Assembly: GCA_964007475.1 (NCBI GenBank)
Contig: OZ023274.1
Span: 2,666,001-2,730,000 of the forward strand
From: Hybos culiciformis
Taxonomy: Eukaryota; Arthropoda; Insecta; Diptera; Hybotidae
Length of the DNA stretch: 64,000 nucleotides
Direction of reading: 5' to 3'
Within the stretch, counting starts at the first letter, position 1; every line of letters begins with the position of its first letter. The position numbers and the translations under genes are program-made. The notes under the pieces were generated by a model. It made no database searches. It was not told where the DNA came from and saw only the letters and a program-made list of their open reading frames with translations. Below are positions 14,701 through 28,931 of this stretch, in pieces.

Positions 14701-16735
14701 ATAAACTAGAATTCAATAAGCAAAAAAAAAAAACAAAAAAAACAAAACTGAAGAAAAAGAACAAAATGTAAAAATATTCGCGAATTTAGTTTATTTTAAA
14801 TGCCTTTTATTTTTAATTTATTAATTTTATTTATTTTTTGAATTATATGCATATATACCTATATTATATTTTTGTCATGAAATAATTTTTTTTTTGAGTT
14901 ATTTTTAAAATGAAATTAAAATGATTCTTGTTAAAATAAATATTCCTATAAAAAATAAGAAATCTTATGCGTTGTCAACTACAAGTATTCCGTGAATTAC
15001 TGATTTGTTCTTTTGCTTAGATGGGGGTTTTTTTTTTGTTATAAATAAATAAATAATCGAAAATTTTCTTTCAAGTTTCAAAAAAAAAAAAAAAAATGTA
15101 TATAGAATTTTGACGAGATCTGTTTTAAGAATTTATGATTTATGATTATTTTTATGTAAATCGATTATGCAATCTTTAATAGAATGGTTATTTGGCCCTG
15201 GCTTACAGATTTGATGATGGCTGCTAAAAATTTAATATTCAAAATTTGGGGTTAGCTTATAATATTTGAGCTCTTGATGATATTTTGATTTAAATTTTAA
15301 ACAACTTAACGCTTATATTTCAAATTAAAGCAAAAATAATTTTTATTTCATTTTGATGAATCATATTATTCATATCCATAATTAATGCTATTCGTTGTTC
15401 AAGCGAACTGATTTTTTTTGTTCACTCATCAGCGCAGCTTTAAGAATATAATAATCGCGAAATTCTTGATATTATTTGATTTTGTTGTTTTAATTCTTTC
15501 AAAATGATGAATTGAAGGTGAAAAAACCTTTAATCAAAATTTTTTAATAATGTGGATAAAACAAAATAATGATACCTTGATTTAAATAAAAAATCAAAAT
15601 CTGTCCAGAATGTCGCCTATATAGGTACACAAAAGTTTGTATTGAAAAAAGTTAGCAGATATATATAGATACATAATCTAGTATATGCTCAGTAACATAA
15701 AACATAGAAAGAAATTGAATCTATTGGTATTAAAAAAAAGTAAAGGTTAGTATAATAAATTATTAAAACTAAATAGTTAAGCCAAAGTTATAATATTATA
15801 ATGCCACAGAGTTATAATGTTGTAAAAGGATCATAAGTATGAATATGTAGCAACAGAACCGTACAAATATTTTTGGTTTTTATGATTACAATTATCATCA
15901 GAAAACTCAGATGAAAATAAAACACTTTAAAGAAATAAAGTAGTAAAATTAATGATTCACACAAAATTCTCTCCATTTATAAATTTTACTTGAAAACAAC
16001 AAACAATATTGTTTTAAAATAATCAAAGATCTATTAAAATATATGTAATGCAATATTTACTATACAACTTTAATAAATTGATTTAAAATTTCATTGATTT
16101 TATTATTTTTATTAATTTAAAATTAGAACTATATTTTTTATTTGGTTTTTGAATCCTTATACATACACAATATTTTTTTTCGTATTTTCTTTCTTATTAT
16201 TTGAATAGTAAACGTGATTAAGAGTCATTTAGAATTTTTAATAGTAAACAAAACTACAAAAAAAAAAAAAAAAACTAGGTCAATGAAACTTCAAATCAAT
16301 GACCATGACATTAATTCATAATTCTATTATTACTATTACTATTTTATATTTTGCGTATAGTAGTATTTAATTTTTTTTTTTTTTATTAGTCTGATATAAA
16401 CAAAAATAAAATGTTTTGTAAATATATAATAAAATAAAATAATCTTATTCAGACTGTTATTTTCTAACTAATTCCTCGTATATATACATTTCAACTTCAT
16501 TCATAATTTCCGCAAATTCCCTTGAAACAATTGTTATGGTAACTACAAAAAGAAAAAAAAAAACATATTTTAAGTTTTTTTAACTTTCAATTTGTTTGAT
16601 CAATAAAAGTTGGAAAATCCTTTTAAAATCATTTCCTTTTTAAATTTAATAATTAAAAACGATTTGTTCCTTTATTTACTATTTTTATTTTTAAAAGTAA
16701 TTTTAATTTATATAAGACTTTAAAGAAAAAAAAAT
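8750..16735. other. Low-complexity AT-rich intergenic region, no gene seen
   Basis: About 8 kb dominated by homopolymer A/T runs and short microsatellites: an AAT/TAA repeat near 12280-12300 and a pyrimidine CTCTCTTT repeat near 14510-14532. Open frames are Phe/Lys-rich low-complexity translations without family resemblance. The only structured item I can point to is the tRNA-like segment near 12603-12668. Upstream regulatory sequence of the nanchung gene should be at the right end, but I see no diagnostic motif. Confidence 0.65.
12603..12668 (-). repeat. Degenerate tRNA-like segment (tRNA-derived SINE remnant?)
   Basis: On the minus strand this segment contains GATTCGATTCCCACC, close to the T-arm/B-box consensus of tRNA genes. 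It is preceded by an A-box-like GTGTAGTGATCTTAGG. The outer CAAG and CTTG can pair as part of an acceptor stem. From the acceptor-like start to its end it is only about 59 nt, so the anticodon arm is shortened, and the T stem has two mismatches. It is therefore not a functional tRNA. A SINE head or a tRNA pseudogene is the likeliest explanation, but chance cannot be excluded. Confidence 0.25.
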
Positions 16736-19700
16736 ATGGGTAATACAGAATCAAATGTTACTAGTGGTGTTAAAAAACAGGCGGGCGTTTCAACACAATC
16801 ACTATACAAATTAGTTAATTTAAAAGGTGGCGGCCTATTGGTCGATATGATGAAACGAGCCTGTGCTAGTAAACAATTTGCCGAAATTGATCATGCAATT
16901 AAAACAAAAGTTGAACCATATTTATATAACAAGGGTGCCGGAAAGTATATACCAATTTCGAAAATTGTTCTTGTACGCAATAAAGAAAGAGCCAGGCACA
17001 AGCAATTGCCAGAAATAAGAGCAATGGAAAATCCAGATGAAGATTTCAATATAAATGAGCATTGTCCAGAAGTTTCAGAAGCTGAATTTATGGCCAATCC
17101 AACTGCATACAGAATTGTTATTTGGAATTTAAATGTAAATTGAATAAAAATTTTATACTATCCTATGGACAGGGGGGTACCTACACTCTTATATTGTGAA
17201 GTTCAAATTATATTTCGGAAATAATTTAAGATTAGGAAATTGAAAGTAGTAATTGTCATATTAGTGACCACCGTCCATCGATTTAGATTATATAGTATTG
17301 AAAAATTTGTAAAACTTTATGCATAATTTTTTTTTTTTTCAGGAACGTGGTGCCGTCGGTGAAACAATATTACATTTATGCCTGTTGAATGCAACTTCAG
17401 TTCATGCAGATTTGGCTAAACGTTTGCTACGATTTTATCCAAAACTTATTTTAGATATTTATATGAGTGATGAATATTATGGAGAGAGTGTGTTACATAT
17501 TGCTATCGTAAATGAAGATCCAGCAATGGTAAAATTTTTATTAGATGCGCATGCGGATGTAGAAGAAAGGTTGTTGATATTGAATAGAAATTTTTATTAG
17601 ATATTTCTTATTTTAATTATATGCATTCTTCAGATGCTGCGGTGCTTTTATGAGTCCTGAGGATCAAAAACCTTCTAGATATGATTCACCGGAGCATGAA
17701 TATGTTGCTGTTACACCATTTAGCACTTACGAAGGATATGTATATTGGGGGGAATATCCATTAAGTTTTGCCGCTTGCCTAGGTCAAGAAGAATGTTATC
17801 GTTTAGTATTAGCAAAAGGAGCCAATCCCGATTTACAAGACACAAATGGAAATACAGTTCTACATATGATGGTAATTTATGAAAAAGTTAATATGTTTGA
17901 TATGGCGTACGAGGTTGGATCAAGTTTACATAATCGTAATATACAAAATTTAACACCATTAACATTGGCAGCTAAACTTGGTCGAGTTGAGGTATTTTTC
18001 CATATTATGAATATTGATCGTGAGATTTATTGGCAACTAGGAAGTATAACTTGTGCAGCTTATCCATTAACACAAATCGATACAATCGATGTAGAAACTG
18101 GTAATATCAGTAAAGATTCAGCTTTAAATTTAGTCGTTTTTGGAGTAATGAAATAAATAGTTTTCAAAAAAAGGTTTAAAGAAATTAATCGAAAATTTTT
18201 ACTTTCTTAGGACAAGCTAGAGCATTTAGAACTTTTGGACGGTGTTTTAATTGATCTTCTTAAGACTAAATGGAATACTTTTGTCAAATCCAGATTCTAT
18301 CGCCAGTTTTATCTGTTTTGTCTTTATTTTTTAGTTTCGCTATCGAGTTTTATTCTTCGTCCTGGTCCAGTGTTGGAAGACGAGGATGAAGTCGATGAAG
18401 GTGGGAAAAAAAGTAATTCAACTAAGAAAAATTCCGCTGCAAATTATGTGTCAGAAACTTTTCGCCCAAATTGTTCGAAAAAATCATGTAAAATAATTGA
18501 AAATGAAAAATTAGAAGCACAGGCTGCTGAGTTTCGAGGTTTTTTTCCACCTTTTCCCGAATATGGTAAGGATTATTTTAGCTTGAATAATTTCTCTGTA
18601 TAAAAGTTAAATATTTTAGAATATTGGATGAATGCAACGGAAATGGTAGATACTGAAACTGAAGGCGCTTTTTCGTGGTGGTGGAATCAGTATGCTGAAT
18701 GTCGTCTTATGAATATTGAGACTGTTGAATCAAAGGTAAAATTTTTATTTGAATATTAATAAAATTAAGACTGAACTAAGTAAACATTTCCAGATACGGC
18801 TAATAGCAGAAGTTATTTTATTTATTGGAGCTATACTTTATATATTAGCTGCTTTACGTGAAGCTAGATTTTTGGGCTATAAAATGTTTGTTGAAAATTT
18901 ATCGACGGCACCGTCCAGAGTTATGTTTTTATTTTCATGTTGTATAATGATGGTGGTCCCATGGTTAAGGCTATCATGTTTTACAGAAATTGAAGACCAT
19001 GTGGCTGTAGTTATAATGCTTACAACAGCTCCATATTTTCTTTTTTTTTGCAGGTGCATTAAAAATATAATATTTATTATTAAAAAAAATTGTAAACTCA
19101 CCTAAAACATTCATTTTAGAGGATTTAAGACAGTTGGACCTTTTGTTGTAATGATTTATCGTATGGTGATGGGAGATTTACTTCGATTTGTTTCAATTTA
19201 TCTTGTTTTTGTCATGGGATTTTCTCAAGCATTTTATATTGTATTTTTAACTTTTGATAATCCAGTAGCACCCGATGAATTGGAAGATAGTGAAACGAAT
19301 CCAGTTCCTTCACCAATGGAATCAATAGTTGCGATGTTTTTAATGTCATTAACAAATTTTGGTGATTACTATCAAGCAATGGACAATACAAAGCATGAGA
19401 CCGAGAGTAAAATTTTATTTGTTTTATTTATGGTAATTGTGGGTGTTCTCTTAGTCAACATGTTAATTGCTATGATGGGTAATACATATCAAAAAATTGC
19501 CGAAACTCGTAACGAATGGCAAAGACAGTGGGCACGTATTGTTTTAGTTGTTGAACGTGGAGTACCACCGGCTGAGCGGCTTAAAAATTACATGAATTAT
19601 AGTCAACCAATGTCTGACGGTAGAAGAGCTTTGGTTTTACGACTACATATGACAGTAAGAAATATTGAAATTTAATAAATAAAGAAAGTTGGAATATTGA

Positions 19701-19884
19701 TCTTGTTCCCTGGTTTAAATTTTAGGACAGTGATAAAGATGAAATGAAAGAAATTTTGGAAATGAATAGAGTTCATGAGCGATTAACTAAAAAACGTGAA
19801 AAAGAACGAGAAATACGAGCGGCGGAAAAACAAAGAAAGCATGATGAATTTTTCGCCGTTAAAGCAAAAATAGTTAAAAAATAA
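16736..19884 (+). CDS. nan: TRPV channel subunit Nanchung
   Basis: TRPV-family cation channel subunit. In insects Nanchung partners Inactive in chordotonal neurons for hearing, gravity and proprioception. I resolved eight exons, all GT-AG and phase-consistent: 16736-17134, 17343-17569, 17634-18144, 18211-18565, 18620-18735, 18794-19053, 19120-19654 and 19726-19884. They give 853 aa, close to the roughly 830 aa of Drosophila Nan; Inactive is longer, with a long C-terminal tail. Ankyrin repeats fill about residues 130-370. S1 lies near 411-428, S2 near 537-556, S3 near 575-593, S4 near 604-621, S5 near 643-665 and S6 near 721-743. The pore loop LTNFGDYY (about 700-707) carries the FGD filter, and the post-S6 helix includes [15 protein letters not shown]. 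The short basic C-terminus ends KAKIVKK. The start is chosen because MGNTESN matches the conserved N-terminus. Introns are 54-208 bp. AATAAA motifs follow from 19917. Confidence 0.93.
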
Positions 19885-22800
19885 AATAAAAATTAAATTA
19901 CATATATAGAAAATTGAATAAAATAATAATAAAATAAAATAAACCTTTTGGCAATTCCTGATATTCTCTGAGGGAATATTTTATCTATTGACATCATATC
20001 AGTACTATACAATAATTATATTACACTTAAGTTACAATTTTTATTTTAAACCAATTATTATAAAATTAAAATAATTATTTTAAATAGTAATAATTTGTTC
20101 ATTAAATTCAAATTCAAATTATATAAACTATTATGCATTGTTGCAGTTTTTATCATTCGGTTTATACATTATCATTCGTTCAATACTAATATTACATCAA
20201 TTTGGGCGCCTTAAGCATACGTACATATAACAATGTACAGCAAATATATAAAAAATAAAAGTTTTTATGCCGCTTCTTATATTATTAACTTATTTTCTTC
20301 TTTTTCTTTTGACCATGTATAAGTAAACTAAATAATATTAAAATTTTATTTTATTTTTATTTACTTTTTTTTTTATATTTTATACCAAGGAAAAGTCAAG
20401 GAGCGGATAAACCATCTTATTATGATCATTAAAAAACCATTCAAGTTAACCATAATCGTCAGAAACATGTAAATGAAATCTTTATTTCACGTTCTTATTT
20501 CTTTTTTAATTTTTTTGTTTTAATGTAAATTCATATAAAATAAAATAAATGAATAATTGTATAGATATGAAAAATAAGAAAATTTTATGGCTATATCATC
20601 ATAAAGATAAAAATGGGTATACTCTTTGAATATTATACGTGAAAAGCTCTTCACACCAAAAAGGAGGATTAATAAATTCTCAGCTGAATGAAAATAAATA
20701 ATTATAATATATAAGAATTTCAAAGAAATAAAAAAACTTTGGCTTAAAAATTTGTGTTTCCAGAATAAAACTATCTTTAACTGACATTTTTCAGTCTTCT
20801 CTTCCGGAACAAACAAAACGCTTATTAAAATTTTAAAAACTGTTGGAGGGCAATCTTATGAAAATGACGAGACGACATTTTTAAGCTTATCATTGAAGCT
20901 TTCTACATGAAATCCAGTAGAAAGTTCCGAAATGTGCACATATTGACTCAATTTTTATTCAAAGAGGAAAAAGATTAAGAATTGATTTAGGCTTTAATTT
21001 TTGTGGCTTTAAAAATATGGATCTCATATTTTCAGTGCTTTTTTGGTTTAAGAGAGTTTTTCTTTGACACAAATAACAACATGATGAGATAAATGGAATT
21101 TAAATAAGAACAATTAAATTTTTTATAACTATAATTAATAATTTAGTTCAATTTTTTCCGCACCTATGGTAACACTATTCAAAGAACCCGGGCAATTTTT
21201 TTAATCTTTCCAACTAAACAAAAAAACGTTTTATTTTTATTTCTCCATTTTTATTATTTCATTCTATTTTCCGTTCAAGTTAAAATTAAGTGATTAACAA
21301 ATAAAATAATGTAATAATAATTATTTTTATTTTTTAAAATAAATTTTTATAGACATTAATAAACTCGTATTAAGCGCGCATCGTAAATTAAAATTATAGC
21401 TGTTAGTTTTCAAATAAATAGTAGTAATTCGTTGTACAATTATATATACAGAGAGAGAGAGTCCTTATGATATAAAAAGTTAAATTCAAATATAGAAATA
21501 AGAAATAAAAAATCTTCACTGAAAATTAATTGAAGGTAAATTTTAAAAACCAAATAAATTGATTAATATATCTATAATTTATTAAAAAATTTTAATTTCC
21601 ATCGTGATAATAATCCTCCAGTTAATGTTAATTACACCATCAACACTCAGAACATTTAAAGTAGAACATAATGAAATTTTTAATTTTCACTGTTTAAATT
21701 TACTAAAATTTAATTTGACTTTAATAAATTCTATAAACTTTATTTTATATGTATCTATGTAGAAGACAACTGGAATTCAGAAACGGATCTTTTTCTGTAG
21801 ATTTAGACAACAAATATGTGTATTCTATTGCCTTAACAAAATTTCTGCTAACACAAAACAACAAAATGTCAAGATAAAAGTAATTTAACAGTTTGTTCAT
21901 TATTACAATAAATTTACAAAAAAAAAAAATCTTTTGGGACAAAAAATTTCTTTATATACAAAGAAATTTCTTATGCAACAACCGAATAGTCATCATTTGC
22001 ACAGAAAACTTAATTTTTTTTTACAATTCTCGCACCGGTTGGAAAATAACAGAAATATAAAATTAAAAACTAAATATATATTTGTGCTAATTTTGATAAT
22101 TTTTATTGAATTTGAAATCACATCATAAATTCACAATTTTCAAAAAATTAAATAAAAATGTAATAAAAATTGCATAGCAAAAAAAAAAAATTATAATGTT
22201 TACATCACGTAAGGAAAGTTAAATAATTTTTTTTTTTTAAATTTGAAGGGTAATTTTTAAAATTTTGTTGTCACTCAGCAAACAAAAAAGCATGCATTAG
22301 TTTGTTTGTGTTTAGAAGAAAATTACGTTTTCTCATTAAATGGTATGACAACTCCAAAGAAATACCTAATTCGTTGATGTCAAAAATTTTGTCTATTTTT
22401 AGTCCCCGAAAACTTTTCGTAAAAACGTGCTGCTTTTCCTTAAGAAAATATGTATTCCATATAATATAATACTTGAAGGTGCTCTAGCTCCTCTTCAAAA
22501 CTTTGATAGCCCATGTCTTAATATTGTATTTTTTTTAATTAGAATTAAAAGTTAAAAAAGTTAAAAAAGTCAAATAATCAAATTTAAAATTTTCATACTA
22601 AAAATTTATAGAATGACCGACATTAGAATTTAATAAACAACGAAAAAAGGAAAAAATCAAATTATGTACTAACTAGTATGGATCGCGAAACATGCATTTA
22701 TTATGTTTTATTTCTCCACTTTTTAATGTGGTTGTTTTTAAAATTTATTTACTTTTTATTTTTATTTAGGTATATATTCTTACTGCTGACATTTTAAGTT

Positions 22801-25800
22801 GTTTTTATTAAAAAAAAAAGAAGAAAAATATTTTCACTAATTGGTTCATTGCATGTTTTAGTTCATTTTGCATTCAAAAATAAGGAGTAAAATCATTAAA
22901 ATTTGGGAACAGGTATATATGATTCAAAATAGAATATAACAGAGTTACTTTCATTGTATACGTTTCAATAATCAAATAAACGCACAGATTTTGCTATAGC
23001 TATTAATAAATTATAAAATATTAATTGCGCTTAATTCAAACATAGATTAAGGTAAGCTTAGACTTAAGTTGTTGTTTTATATGCAGTTGACAAATAATAT
23101 TTCATATAAAGCTTGAACCGCCTCAAGCAGCAAATTAACAATTTTTTTTTGTTTTTTTTTTTTTTAAGCAAAAAGTTATCCTTCGTTTTCATTTGCGGTT
23201 TTAATCTCACATTTCCATGTTTTAATTAAATATTTTACACCAATTATTATTATACCTATGATGATAAATAAAAATGGGATTAAATATTATAAAATAATCC
23301 AACCATAAATATAAATAGTAGATATAATGTATACATTGCGTACACTGGTGGAAATATTAATATAGGTGTGATGAAAAAAAATTTAAATATTTGAAAATTA
23401 TATAAAGTTTCTTTAAGTTTTATATTTTTTGGTCATATAAAGTCGGAAACCTTTCTACAACTTTGCAACGATTATTTTTCACCTCATCGCAGTGTTCGAA
23501 TGGCATTACTTACTACACTAGGAATGGTAAAATAGATTTTTTTAATTTTTTTTATGGAAGAAAATGATTCTTTTAAAACAGAAAGACACAAAAATTAAGA
23601 AAGCTGTACAAATTTTGAAATATTTAAATTTTTTCATTGCACCTATTAATATTTCCACAAGTATATGCATGTAATTAGTATTATAGTGCTGTATAAATAC
23701 AAAAATTCTCTTACGTAATAATTTTGAAATTTATTTCTTATTTTTGTGTAATTTACTGAAGTGCACTTCTTGTGTCATTTTTGTTTTTGTTTTTTTTTTT
23801 TTATTTTTATTTTATTTGGTAATTTAATCTGGGAAGCACCAAATCTTGAAGAAAAATAAAAAGATAATAATCATAACATTCAGCCATAAAATTCTCATAT
23901 TTCTTTAATCTTGTAATAGCGCAAAAAAAAATAGAATTTTTTAAAAATAATTTGTTTTAAATAGACTTTTTGAACTTAATTTTTTGTAATTGGCCACATA
24001 GTAAATTTCATATATACATAATGTTTTAGAAAATTTATTTATGTTGTAAATAATTATAATATGGTCTTAGGGTAATAGGTCAAAAAATATTTTCTAGATA
24101 TGGAAACAGATATAACATTAAATTGGAACCTCATAAATAAAGTATGGAGTTCATTTTCAACATTTCAATTAAAACACATTACTTTGGTCATTGCAAACAG
24201 GGCTTAAACTTATTTTTCTGAACCTTCAATACCACCTGTTACAAATATAACAATTGAAATAAAATTTGTTTAATTTTTTTTGCTGATCAAAATTGTCAGT
24301 AAGTCATGTTCCAATACATTTAAGTTTCGCCAAATGGGGAATTTTGCAATTAAATTTTATATTAATAAGCTTAAAACCTTAAATGTTGTTTGTATTAAAC
24401 TTTTATTAATGCGAAAAATTTGTATCTTTTTTTTCTGAATTAAGAAAAAGATGAAAAACAAAAACCAAAAAGTTTTATTTATTTATATGAATCTTCTTAT
24501 TGGGGGAAAATTTGGCATGTGCTGAGCATTCTTAGTTAATGTAAATAATATCTATCTATGATGTAAATATTTTACATATTGTTAGTTAATCAAAATACCG
24601 TAGCGATTATACTTCAGACATTTGTGGTTTTGAAAACAGCAGCAACTAACAATTTGTGTAAAATTTTATTATATTTTCTGCTTACGACTAATACATCATA
24701 CAGATTTAATTTGGCACGTTCCTACAACCAACAAACTTAGATTAGATTTATGTAGTTATAAGTAGTCGCGAAAAACTGACCTCCGTACTATTTTAAAATT
24801 TAGTTCTAAAAAGGCAAAATTGGTGTCTCAAAATCAGGTTTCGTCAAGCATTCTCTTGCGCTGTATAGATCTACAAAAAAAAAATAAAATAAAAGTAAGA
24901 ATTCAAAAAAATTTATCGAATTGGTGAAATACAGCGGAAGAAGAATGGATAAAACTAGCAAAATAAAACATTGTCCATTATAATTTTTTATTTCTATTGA
25001 ATTTTTTTATTAAAATAATATTTAAGATAATATTTAAAATGTATTTTTTATTATGGATAATATAATAAAAAAATCATAAATAATATAATAATAATTTTTA
25101 TTCAATAAACTTAAAATAGTTTCTTAATAATAAATTTGATTTTCTTTTATACAAATATAAATTTCAAAAGTTTTCAAAAAAAAATAAAAAAAAAAAAAAA
25201 ATTCCAGAAAATAGTTCATGCATATTAACCCTTTTTTTTGTTAATACTACGCGAAAAGTGTACGAATAACACAAGAAATAATAACAATAATAATATCTGT
25301 ATATATAAAAAAAAGGTCATTTCAATCATAATTTTTTTGTAAATAAAATGTTTTTGTTACAAACCCAATAATTTTCCTGAATTTGAAAACTCTGGAAATT
25401 TGTTTTATTTTTATATATTAGATACATTAGCCAAGCAGAATATTGAACTCAATTCATGCCATATAAAAAAAGCATAGAGCAAACAGGCCATTTTTTTAAA
25501 GTTCTTTTAATCGACATTTATCTACCCAAAAAATGTTCATCAGAATCTATTAAAACTTTTTAAAAAAATGTAAAATATATAAGCCTCTAATTCCAAAAAA
25601 CCGAAATCGTAAAATTTTCTCCTTCAGTCGAGGTAAAAACGAACGAGATTGCGATAATTTTTACATTCAAAGAATTTTAGTGCGTAAAACGGACAGAGAT
25701 TCAATGAATAAATATAGTCCGGTTTTCATATTTTTGATGGAAAAGGGACTGAAAATAATGTAGTTTATTACTTTGTAACTCATATATATATGGTAGAATA

Positions 25801-27493
25801 TTGAAAAAGTTTTATATCTTATTTGGAATCAAAATATAATGTAAATTTTTGACTTATGATGTGCATGTGCATTCAAATTTTCAATGAAAATTATAAGTTA
25901 ATGGATATTGTTTAATATTCCAACTATGTACATATACACATTTATGTTAAAGTTGGCAACTCAATGTAACTCCTTAATGCCATATTTATGAACAACGATT
26001 TAAGATGGATAAAAAAAATGTATAAATATAATAATGTATAGAGGCATAATATAAAAAAATAATTTCTATAGTTTTTTTTATTAATACATACTTTAAAATA
26101 TATATGAGATGTATATAATATTATGAGATAAAGAGATATATGCAAGTTAGTTAACATAAATAAATTCCATATATTTATAATAATATTATATTTTTAATAA
26201 AAATTAGAAAACTATATTTTATAGATAGAACATTTTTCAATATGAGTCTTATGGCATTAATCTTTCATTATAACAATAATATTGGGGAAGTGGGTTCGAA
26301 TGGGGTATAAAAATTTGACTTTTTTGTTCAATAAATGAATCTTTGGAAGTTCTTCTTTAAGATTAATGTCTATTAAAGATTACAATAATTCTTTAACATA
26401 TATATAACTAGTTTAACATAATGTAGACAAAATTAAAATTAAAGAGTTTTCATGATACATTATAGCGAATAATAACAATCTTAACAAATATCATATCTTA
26501 ATATATTTTAACGCCACATTTAACTGTTTCAAAATTGTCGATATTAACAACACAAAGAGTAATAGTATTTACTAAAATAATAATAAAAATTAAAAGGAAA
26601 AAAAAAATTATGAAATGAAACATAATGATTTATCTAAATATAGTATTTGTTAGTTATACCTACATATTTTAATAAGAAAATTTTAATCGTGAAAATATTG
26701 TACAAAAGAAACATAACTCTCTTTATTAACTATATATTATAATATGTACATAGAAAAATATTTTTATTTGTTTGAAAGATACCTATTTTAAAATAAATGA
26801 TAATAAAAATAAAATGCATATATATATTGATTAATTGCTTTAATATGCAATTTTGTTGTAAGAAAATTGAAAAATGAAGATCAATCACCCAACTGTCAAT
26901 TTGAAAAAAAATAAAAATAAAATAAAAAAATTTTATAAATTTTTGATTTTAATTGCAATTAGGTCCACGTTGACTCACATACATAAACATAACATTAATG
27001 AATAAAGAATATTTTCCATAATATATATGTAAATCCTTCACTGAAAACAAATTCTAATTTTATTACAAATATTAATCTACATAGAAAATATTATATTGCA
27101 TGCATAACAAGATTCTGGCCCTTTTCTTAAAATCTGCTATTATCCGATACACACTGCAATAGTTATAATAACTTTATAAATTTCGTAAAAAAATAAGCGG
27201 TTCGTTCCACTTGCCTAAAAGTTTGTTCAAGCCATGTTCAGTTTTGTTCTGTTATACAATAGTTCAAGATTTGATTAGATTCGCATGGGACTCTGGCCAC
27301 TTGATGAAAATGCTGCAAGGATATAAATATAATAGTCTTAACTAAACACCGGGAATTGCTCAAACTCTTAAATACCTCAGGGTCAATTAGGCATAATTTA
27401 TCTACGCCTTAGCTATGTTATACTTGTTTTCTAATCTATAGTTTCAATAAAAAGAGTCTGATCTTTTTGTATTTACTTTTAATTACTACCTAC
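19885..27493. other. Intergenic, AT-rich; no gene seen apart from a small inverted-repeat element
   Basis: Between the nanchung stop and the methyltransf_FA gene I find no supported coding region on either strand. The content is A/T tracts, TA-rich simple sequence, a short GA microsatellite near 21450-21462 and the inverted-repeat element at 23343-23663. Confidence 0.65.
23343..23663. mobile_element. TA-flanked MITE with ~50-bp terminal inverted repeats
   Basis: The left end reads CACTGGTGGAAATATTAATA after a TA dinucleotide. The right end, reverse-complemented, reads TACTTGTGGAAATATTAATA before a TA. The two ends stay alignable inward for about 50 bp with a 2-bp indel and a few substitutions (GGTGTGATGAAAAAA against GGTGCAATGAAAAAA). 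TA flanks and this kind of end suggest a Tc1/mariner-related non-autonomous element. It has no coding capacity, and only one copy is in the window. Confidence 0.65.
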
Positions 27494-28931
27494 TCATTTT
27501 TTATTTACATTTTGTACAAAATTCTTTAATTCAAAACTTAACATGGCATGTAAGTCATGATAAATCGATTTAATTTTTAAAAATAATTCTATTTCTTCAT
27601 CGGATATTATTAACATTTTCAGGACTTCTTTATGATTTCTCATATTCTCTGAGTTGATGTCCGAAATTTCTTTAATTTGCATTTCCAAATATGATTTTGA
27701 TAATTGATTTAAGTCTTTGGTTCGATTAAATTTCTCATAATTTAATTCGATTTGTTTTAGTAAATCATTTTGAAGTTTCATCACATTTGATATTAAATCA
27801 CTTAAAATTTCTTCTGATTGAATTTTTCGGTTATCACTAGTAGTTATTGAGGGATCAAAATTTGATAGTTTTTGGCTGGCAGATATATATGTTATATTTT
27901 CTGTTGAATTTATGGCAATTTCTATTTCAGAACTTTCTTCAGATTCTTCTTGAGTAGGTAATCTTGGACATTGATTGGTATCTAAAATAGATAAAATTTA
28001 TTAGAGAAATTTTAATATAAACTGTAATTCTTTGTTAAGCTATGTCTTGCTTTAAGTAAAATGATAGTCCAATAAAGGATCCTTTTATTACAAATTACAA
28101 ATTAAGGAATTTTTCAGAATTATTTTTTCCACGACCAAATTAGAAAAAAAAAATTATTAATTTTACTAACCGTCTGTTTTAATGCAACCAGTCTTCCCAC
28201 TGACATTTTCGATTCCAATATGAGATATTTCCAATTCATCTGGCATTTTATATTCCATAAATGGTTCTGAATTATTATCTCTACCAATTTTGAACCAATT
28301 ATCGTGCCAACTTAACCAAAATCCAGAAAATCTGTCTGCACTAATGTAATTTGGTGTTAAAATATTTTTTATTTCCCATTTATGTGTACTTGAATCCAAT
28401 ATTCCACTGACATTATTATTAAATAATCCAATTGAAACTAAAATATATTTATTATGAAAATATTCGATGCTGTTGGCCAATCTTAACATAAAATATGGAT
28501 CAATTCTAATTTGAAATGAAAAACATTCTTCTGTTGGAGCTTTCACCCAGAAAATATTCAAATGTGTTAAATTCGCTGTGAAAGAAATAAAAAAAAATGA
28601 TAGTGCAATGGTTTATTTATTAAAAAATATTCATGAAATTTAGTTCTTTCTAAAGCAAGACAACTCGTTACTTAACAATCCCTCAATAATAGTTAAAGTC
28701 TTTTTAATCACGAAGAGATCAGTTATTTTTATGAATTATCTAATTTGCATTACTTGCATTATAATATTTTGAGTTATTAACACAATCTCCCTCAATAGAA
28801 GCCAATGAACCTAAAATTAAATATATAATATATTAAATAAAATTGATAACATTTTTCATAAGTACTTAAAAGTTCAGACCATTTAATTCTAAAATTAACA
28901 AAATTGTAAGTATTTTTTCAGCCGAAATCAT
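27494..28931 (-). CDS. Secreted protein with one methyltransf_FA (FAMeT-like) domain and a helical tail
   Basis: Four minus-strand exons join in phase: 28880-28931, 28754-28810, 28171-28575 and 27494-27981, giving 333 aa. The N-terminus MISAEKILTILLILEL is a signal peptide, so the product should be secreted. Residues about 37-165 match the methyltransf_FA domain (farnesoic acid O-methyltransferase-like), with the hallmark FWLSWHDNWFKIGRDN (122-137), EPFMEY and a following HIGIE strand. Cysteines at 54 and 167, with others near 28 and 177, may form disulfides. Several NxS/T sites are present (NAT, NLT, NVS). After an acidic linker, residues about 230-333 are Lys/Glu/Leu-rich and probably coiled coil. 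The domain name does not prove methyltransferase activity: no SAM-binding fold is visible, and a binding or recognition role is as likely. The exon 1 donor (G|GTCTGA) is weak, so the first exon is the least certain part. Confidence 0.78.
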
